DNA from: Haematococcus lacustris
Taxonomy: Eukaryota; Chlorophyta; Chlorophyceae; Chlamydomonadales; Haematococcaceae
Assembly (NCBI GenBank): GCA_030144725.1
Contig: JASKMD010000020.1
Span: 4,296,703 to 4,360,702 of the forward strand
Direction: 5' to 3'
DNA length: 64,000 nt
The notes under the pieces were generated by a model, which saw nothing but the letters and a program-made list of their open reading frames with translations, had not been told where the DNA came from and did no database searches. Positions 58,595 through 64,000 of this stretch are shown here, piece by piece (the first letter of the stretch is position 1; the number at the start of each line of letters is the position of its first letter). The position numbers were made by a program, and so were the translations under genes.

Positions 58595-59454
58595 GCTCAG
58601 ATGGCTAGATTGCGACGGTGGCTGGTGTCGCTAGTGCTTTGGGGGCTGCTTCAAGCGCTTGTTTCATGTGTGGTGGCAATCATCCATGTCTTGTGTGAGA
58701 CTGGACTGCAACCAGCGACCTCCTCAAAACCATGGCGCTAGGGCAACCCCGACCCAAGTGTCTGGGTATGCTGCCCTCGGGCTGTTCTGCATGACCCAGC
58801 TGCCCTGTCTGACTGTCTTTGTCAACGTGAGTGTGCTCTGACGCGGGCAAGGCATGGCAGTGGATGCCTGCACTACACAGGCCAGCTCCAAGCCGTTCAA
58901 TTGTGCACGAGGCTTTGCCTCCAAGCAGACCCGGGTGTATTTGCACGAGGATATTGCTTTGCCTCCGAGCAGACCCGGGTGCATTAGGGGATGTTGTCAT
59001 GGTGTAGGTCATCCTCTCTGCCATTGCGATGCCCAACATGTGCTGCAGTGCCCGTCTCACCTCATACGCCAGGCCCCACGCTGACCAGTTGCACGTGCCG
59101 TTGCTTTGTGTGGTGTGACGTGTGCATGGACAACAAACGTAACGAAAGTCTGCCAGGCATTGAAGTCCCTGGGAAGCGAGGCACCCTGCTGTAGGGGTGG
59201 CTTTGCTGAGGCGTGCCAGGTGTAGATGGTGTCCTCCAACTCCTTTGCGATGACGTCCATGAAGGGGAGGCCCGCATGGGCCCCATCCCTGGGGGGCTTG
59301 CTCCGCGACATAGGCTGCAGCTTTCATATCTACATGTCGGCTTGTCTTGCACAGCGACAATGACTCTGTTGCTCTTGAGCTTCTCCCCACTTGCAGACAT
59401 TAGCAGAATTCAGTGATGTTGGCTTATCAAACGTTATCACTTATCAATTAGTAC
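58595..59454. other. Spacer with short tandem duplication
   Basis: Downstream of gene A. TTTGCCTCC(A/G)AGCAGACCCGGGTG occurs twice (about 58914-58938 and 58959-58983). Minus-strand frames such as FMDVIAKELEDTIYTWHASA (about 59.2 kb) look coding-like but match nothing I can name. Confidence 0.4.
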
Positions 59455-60183
59455 CCAGCAGTTTGTCGGTGGAAGTCTGTTGGCTGTGCGGCTGCCTGTC
59501 TGTGGGTGGGCTGCGGAGGATGGCCTGGGGCCACTACCGGGCTCTACATCAGGCTCTGCACTGGCTGGTCACGCTGCCGCCTTCAAGCTGGGCGCAGCAG
59601 CTGGTGGTGCACCTGCCATGCTAGGGGCTTGCAGCCTGCAGGCCTGGTGGCCTTGCGTTTGTTTAGCCGGCTCTCACTGTGCTGCTGGCCATTCACTGCT
59701 GAGCCGACTGGTGCGGAACTCATCCACAAGCAACACCATGTCCCTGCCGCTGGTCCGTGCCCAGGTCCTGTGCTGCGTACAGCCTGAGCCGCTGCCATGC
59801 CCAGTTAGGGTCCATGTACACTCCCCACACCGCGTCCCATTTGACCGGGGTGGTAATGTTGTGCGGCAAACTGGCTTCTAAGGAGGTGCCGGCTGAGGTG
59901 GCTGCTGCCAGGTGCTAGAGGTGGGCTGGATTTTAGCAAGCTACCGCTCGGTGTTGCGGCGGGCGTTGTTCGGGCCACTGGCCTGCAGCACCTGGCCCTC
60001 AATCAGCTTCCACATGGCCAGCTTCTCTGTCGCCAGCTGGCCTGACTTCGCCTTCGAGGCTGCACTGACTGCCTTGATGGCGCCGTTGTCAATGCCCATC
60101 CCAGTCTGCATGGCTGGGTTGAACACAAAAACGAATGTCAGCGATGGCCTTGCCGACATGGAGGAGTCCCAACATAGGGGCAT
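59455..60183 (-). pseudogene. Fanzor copy, N-terminal half
   Basis: Minus strand reads NPAMQTGMGIDNGAIKAVSA (RuvC-I, catalytic Asp in GIDNG), SGQLATEKLAMWKLIEGQ, NNARRNTERWLAKIQP, a weakened Glu motif, and LLRPAWS near 59590. It ends near 59455 without RuvC-III. It complements the copies that keep only the C-terminus. Frameshifts and stops are present. Confidence 0.75.
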
Positions 60184-60521
60184 CTGCTGCTACACCTGCG
60201 GCTTTCGCGGGCGGGGCTGTTGCTGCTAGAGGGGCCTGCTGAGGGGAGGAGGGCTGGGGAGGGGCCGGGTATGATGCACACACACGCCGACACCATCTGT
60301 TTCCACCTTCCTGCCAAACTCGAGAGCAAGGTGCTTGGCCAGCTTGCCTATGCTAGAACACCTGGCCTAGCGGGCCTCTGCAAACCAGCGTGATGCAGTG
60401 TTTGCCTGCCCTGGCCATAGGGGTGCGGGCGAAGGGTGATGGGCCCTCATCAAAGGGTCTTCACTGTCAATGGGCAGGGGTGGCCCAACTGGTGATGAGG
60501 GTGGGGGTGGAGGGCAGCAAT

Positions 60522-60655
60522 TAGGGATCGTCCCGACCCATCTAACGTTAGACTAGATTAGACGATTCCAACGTTAGATTGGCTTGGTAGATCTAGTTCA
60601 ATCATCTAATCTAACGGTAGATCTACGTAGATCTACGTAGATGGGACGATCCCTA
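60522..60655. mobile_element. Complete hAT-type MITE, 134 bp
   Basis: Perfect 13-bp terminal inverted repeats, TAGGGATCGTCCC (60522-60534) and GGGACGATCCCTA (60643-60655), flanked by a perfect 8-bp target-site duplication GCAGCAAT (60514-60521 and 60656-60663). An 8-bp duplication and a TAGGG start are typical of hAT transposons. The interior is AT-rich with nested palindromes (AGATCTACGTAGATCTACGT). No coding capacity. Confidence 0.93.
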
Positions 60656-60813
60656 GCAGCAATGCAGGCATTGGGTGGCCTGAGGGTGGGCTGGCACGCA
60701 GGCTCTGTGGTGACCTCTGTGGTGAGGAGATACAAGATATGTAGTATTGTATGTCAAGTTTTACTGTTGAGTGCCAGAATAAAATACAAAAAACCGTCAT
60801 TCTTTGTGCGTGT

Positions 60814-60818
60814 TTACA
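60814..60818 (-). promoter_or_regulatory. Polyadenylation signal TGTAA for gene B
   Basis: TTACA on the plus strand, about 157 nt past the stop codon of gene B. Confidence 0.4.
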
Positions 60819-60974
60819 TAGAGCGTTAAAAATACACTTGCAAGAGGGTGCCATCCACCAGTGCATTAACATCTACAGGTGTGGATCGCGCATAACACCT
60901 AAGGAAGTCGCTGGTTGCAGCGGTCCTCACAGCACCAGCCACACCAGCCGTCATCGCAATCTAGCCATTTGAGC

Positions 60975-62075
60975 TCAAGTCGTGTAATCCAACCACTCAT
61001 GGTGCAGCTGCCGCATGTCTCGCTTTAGCTGGAGTTTCTGCCGCTCGTGTTCGTGCACCAAGTTCTCATGCTGGTAGTACTCCAGGCCTGCAGCAACACA
61101 CAGGGGGTTTGACATAAGAAAAGTGGGGAGAGAGGAGCAATATTGTCATAGGGACATTGCTTGTAGCTATGCTGGTAGGAGTAGATGACATGCTGCTGCC
61201 CAGCATGGCACAGCACCCTCCATGCATAAATGCATTCGCATGGCCGCATGGTGTACATCCAGCAGGACATGCATCAACTGCAGTGCCATGGGTGCGGGAG
61301 AAAAGCAGCACCTTAATGTGCGCTCCGTGTCACCATCCCACCATCACCCTACCCTACACCTCACCACCGTGCAGCAGCTGCTGTCTGCCTCAGGACCCAA
61401 GGTAGTTGGGCAGGTTAGGCAGGCTGGCAGTGTGCCACACAGGCATGTGGGTGGTGTGCCCGTGCAATTTCACTGCCCAGCAGCCACACCAGGCTGGTGG
61501 GTAAGCGATGTACATCAACAACAACAGGACTGAGAGCCGTGCGGCCCTGGCATCGGTGCATCAATGCTGACAGGCAACTGCCGTGTAATCGTAATGGTGA
61601 CTATGGCCACCATCAAGCAGCACAGAGGAGACGCTCACAGAGGCCACAGCCTGCTCCATCTTCCTTGCTTGTTTCTAACATTAGCTGTGACTACTTTGTG
61701 TTCCTGCCATGCAACAGGGCCGACACCAGCGACTCTGGCTGGCAGCGGCAGCTTGGCGGACTGAACTCACCTGGCTGCTTGGCTTTAGCCTTCTCCAAAA
61801 GGTCTCGGGCTGCACCAATGTCCACTTCGAGCTCGTCCAGCCTTTGAGCCAAGTCACAGTAACGTCTATACAAACTCTTGACCTTCATCGAGGGGTTGTT
61901 CTGAGGGAGGGCCGCCACTTTCAAACATTCCGGCCACTCATACTTCAAGGCCAGGTCCCTTGGCGTAGCTGACCCTGATGGTGCTCCTGTTGGTGCGGTG
62001 TGTTTTGATCCTGTTGCAGCCCCAGCTGGCGCGGCTTCCTTCGCCTCGATATCTGCCACTGCAGGCGTTGGTGCC

Positions 62076-62107
<32 letters not shown>

Positions 62108-64000
62108 TGCCGCTGCTGGTGGCGGCGAGCGAATTGGTTCACGCGCGACAGGCTCGCGAAGGGGAGTCTGTGTGTCGTGGGGTCTGCGGAGCCCTGTGTG
62201 TGCAGCCGCGTCACTTCGTGAAGGGGCTCCAGATCGCGGAGGAGCGCTGGCGGCAGGCTGGGCTCCTGCTCTTGGGCGCTTTGCAGCTCGTTCCTGTTCC
62301 TCCTGGAGCGGCTTGTGCAGGACCTGCTGGTGCTGCTGCTGACCCTGCTGCTGTTGCATTGGCTGCCGCTTCTTGCTCTGCTCTTGCTCATCTCCCTCCC
62401 CAGTAGATTGCGAGGCATCCAGCTCATGCACCTCCTCCACTGCTCTAGGCGTGTGTGGCCTGCTGCTGCCTGCCCCACCTGCCCGCCCTCCATGCCTCTG
62501 GCCAGCATTGCCAGGAGCAGCTCCCTGCCCCATCCTTGCCTGCTGTCCCACCATGGTTTCAAGCGGGCGCATCTCCTCGTCGAACACCATCTGCTGCTCC
62601 TCGCCTCCTTCTGAACCCTCGCCCTGTGTTTGTTGCGGCTGCCAGCTGCGGCCCTGCTGCCCTGCCTCATCTGCCACTGCCGCTGCATCTGCCAGGTCAT
62701 CCAGCTCACGCCCCCCAGCCCTGCCAGGCGTCATGCGGGCCCCCTTGCCCCTGCCCGCCTGACTGCTGTTGCCCCCGCTGCCCCGCTTGGCCCCCGAGGC
62801 CCGCTGGGATGCATGTTTGGCGCTGTTATCAGGCGTCTTCTCTTGTGGACCAGTCCACTGAAGGGCCTGTGCACAGTGAGACGGAAAGGGCAGGCGGGCA
62901 CACTTGCACAGGAGCTGGTGCACACCCCTCCCACCTCTCAGGTTAGGCAGGCAGGTGCACAGGAGGTGAGCCGATCCGCCCACTGTGAGCAAGGCACCCT
63001 TCACAAAGCCATAGACGAAGGCATACACACTGCAGTGGTCCAGGCAAGCAGCGTCTCCATCCACACTCTGCCGCAGGTCTGAATGACGTCCTGGGATGCA
63101 AACATGCACCGCACAGCATGGAGGCAGAGGAGCTCTCCCACCCCTCACCCACCCCTCCCACCCCTCACCCCATCCTCCCTGCTCTCCCACCCCAAGCAGC
63201 TGCCCTCTTGTGAGTTGTGCTGGCTGCAGTTGTGATGGGAGCAGGGCCTCACCACCAGCATCTGGCCGTGCAGCACGCCATCCTGGCCCATCTCCATTGG
63301 TGCGGGCACGACGCCAGCCACGATGACCCAATTGCCGGACTCCCCGTGGATGCCGTTGTAAGGCCATCGAGAGCTGTCCGTGTGCACCAGTGAGAAAATG
63401 CCCTTGGTCATGTACACGCGGTGGTCCTTGGGCAGCTCCTGCATGCGCATGAGCCAGGCTGCGAAACTCCTTGGCAGGTGAGGAGTCTGGGCAACACGAC
63501 TGCATGCAGTGATGCCAGGGTATAAGATTGAAACTATGGCTTGGCAAGGAAGCGCAAGCGCAAGCGAGCTGCTGCCAAGCAGGAGTCTCACCCTGGCTGG
63601 TGATGGGAAGAACAACAGCAGTGTTGCATGAACATCTAGGAGCATTGCTTGTGACAGCAGTGGTAGGCACAGCAGCGGCAGTGGGTGATGCTCTACCTCA
63701 GCCTCTTCAGCCCAGACCCAAGACTCCACCTCATCCCACGCCACACTCCTCCATCCTCGACCCACCTCTTTGTCCTGCCTGTCCTTGTCTGGCCTCAGCT
63801 TGTCCAGCAGCATGCTTCCAGAGGCTCTGACTGGGATCATGTGCACCAGGGCGGTCGCCTGGTCTTTGCGAAGCTTGCCGCCCCACAGCCACTTGACCAG
63901 TCTCGAGTCTGGCTGGTGGTTGTTGTTGCGGCGCGGCGTCCATGGCACCACACCACTGCAGTTCGTGCCGAGGATGCCCCAAACATTGGGGTCGCTACTC
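60975..64000 (-). CDS. Family gene B, inverted duplicate of A (5' end beyond window)
   Basis: Exons (minus): >64000-63766, 63438-63253, 62866-61771, 61087-60975. The second and fourth exons have exactly the lengths of their counterparts in gene A (186 and 113 nt), and all phases agree. It reads DPNVWGILGTNCSGVVPWTP, LVKWLWGGKLRKDQATALV, YMTKGIFSLVHTDSSRWPYN, GIHGESGNWVIVAG, then an Ala/Gln-rich exon ending NNPSMKVKSLYRRYCDLAQR, and a last exon LVHEHERQKLQLKRDMRQL ending EWLDYTT. Intron and 3'-flank sequence are also alike (GATTACACGACTTGAGCTCA at both ends), so the duplication is recent or under conversion. The first exon is open to the window edge, so the start is not seen. Function unknown. 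Confidence 0.75.

Overview
The window reads as nuclear DNA of a chlamydomonadalean green alga. The evidence is small exons with GTGAGG/GTGAGT donors and NCAG acceptors, high GC with CAG/CTG-rich low-complexity tracts, TGTAA-type polyadenylation signals (the volvocine signal), and several plastid-targeted plant-type proteins. A Haematococcus-like source is plausible but inferred. Two runs of exactly 500 N (7143-7642, 47359-47858) are placeholder assembly gaps.

Layout. 1-3.6 kb: an inverted-repeat transposon and a truncated LINE. 3.6-7.1 kb (-): the membrane-barrel half of an Omp85 plastid protein (OEP80/TOC75-V), its introns packed with microsatellites and its 5' end lost in a gap. 8.3-10.3 kb (-): an ankyrin-repeat protein with an N-myristoylation-type start. 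11.5-13.5 kb (-): an HHL1-like thylakoid protein. 13.6-15.4 kb: transposon debris. 17.3-18.0 kb (-): a one-TM plastid protein with a DnaJ-type zinc finger. 18-24 kb: repeats and Fanzor/TnpB-like copies. 24.2-27.8 kb and 29.2-35.2 kb (-): two related Aurora/CALK-like protein kinases in tandem. 37.1-41.0 kb (-): augmin subunit 6 (HAUS6/AUG6), sharing a 329-bp divergent promoter with a plastid PRC-barrel protein (41.3-44.3 kb, +). 44.9-47.3 kb (+): a HIF-type prolyl 4-hydroxylase whose reading frame appears spliced onto a GlcNAc-transferase (Gnt1-like) start, then broken by a gap and a 1.7-kb CCCCG satellite. 49.6-64 kb: three members of an unrecognised gene family (C, A, B); A (+) and B (-) form an inverted duplicate, with Fanzor copies and a perfect hAT-type MITE between or beside them.

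The most notable content is a dense set of eukaryotic TnpB-like (Fanzor) remnants: eight coding copies or fragments plus solo 3' ends. The copies share a conserved, hairpin-bearing non-coding 3' module that stops at a common boundary. This is the position where an omega-RNA would lie in TnpB/Fanzor elements. The second is the probable fusion of the two enzymes that in Dictyostelium and Toxoplasma hydroxylate and then glycosylate Skp1.

Exon coordinates were worked out by hand from splice consensus, reading-frame phase and remembered homologues. No alignment or database search was run.
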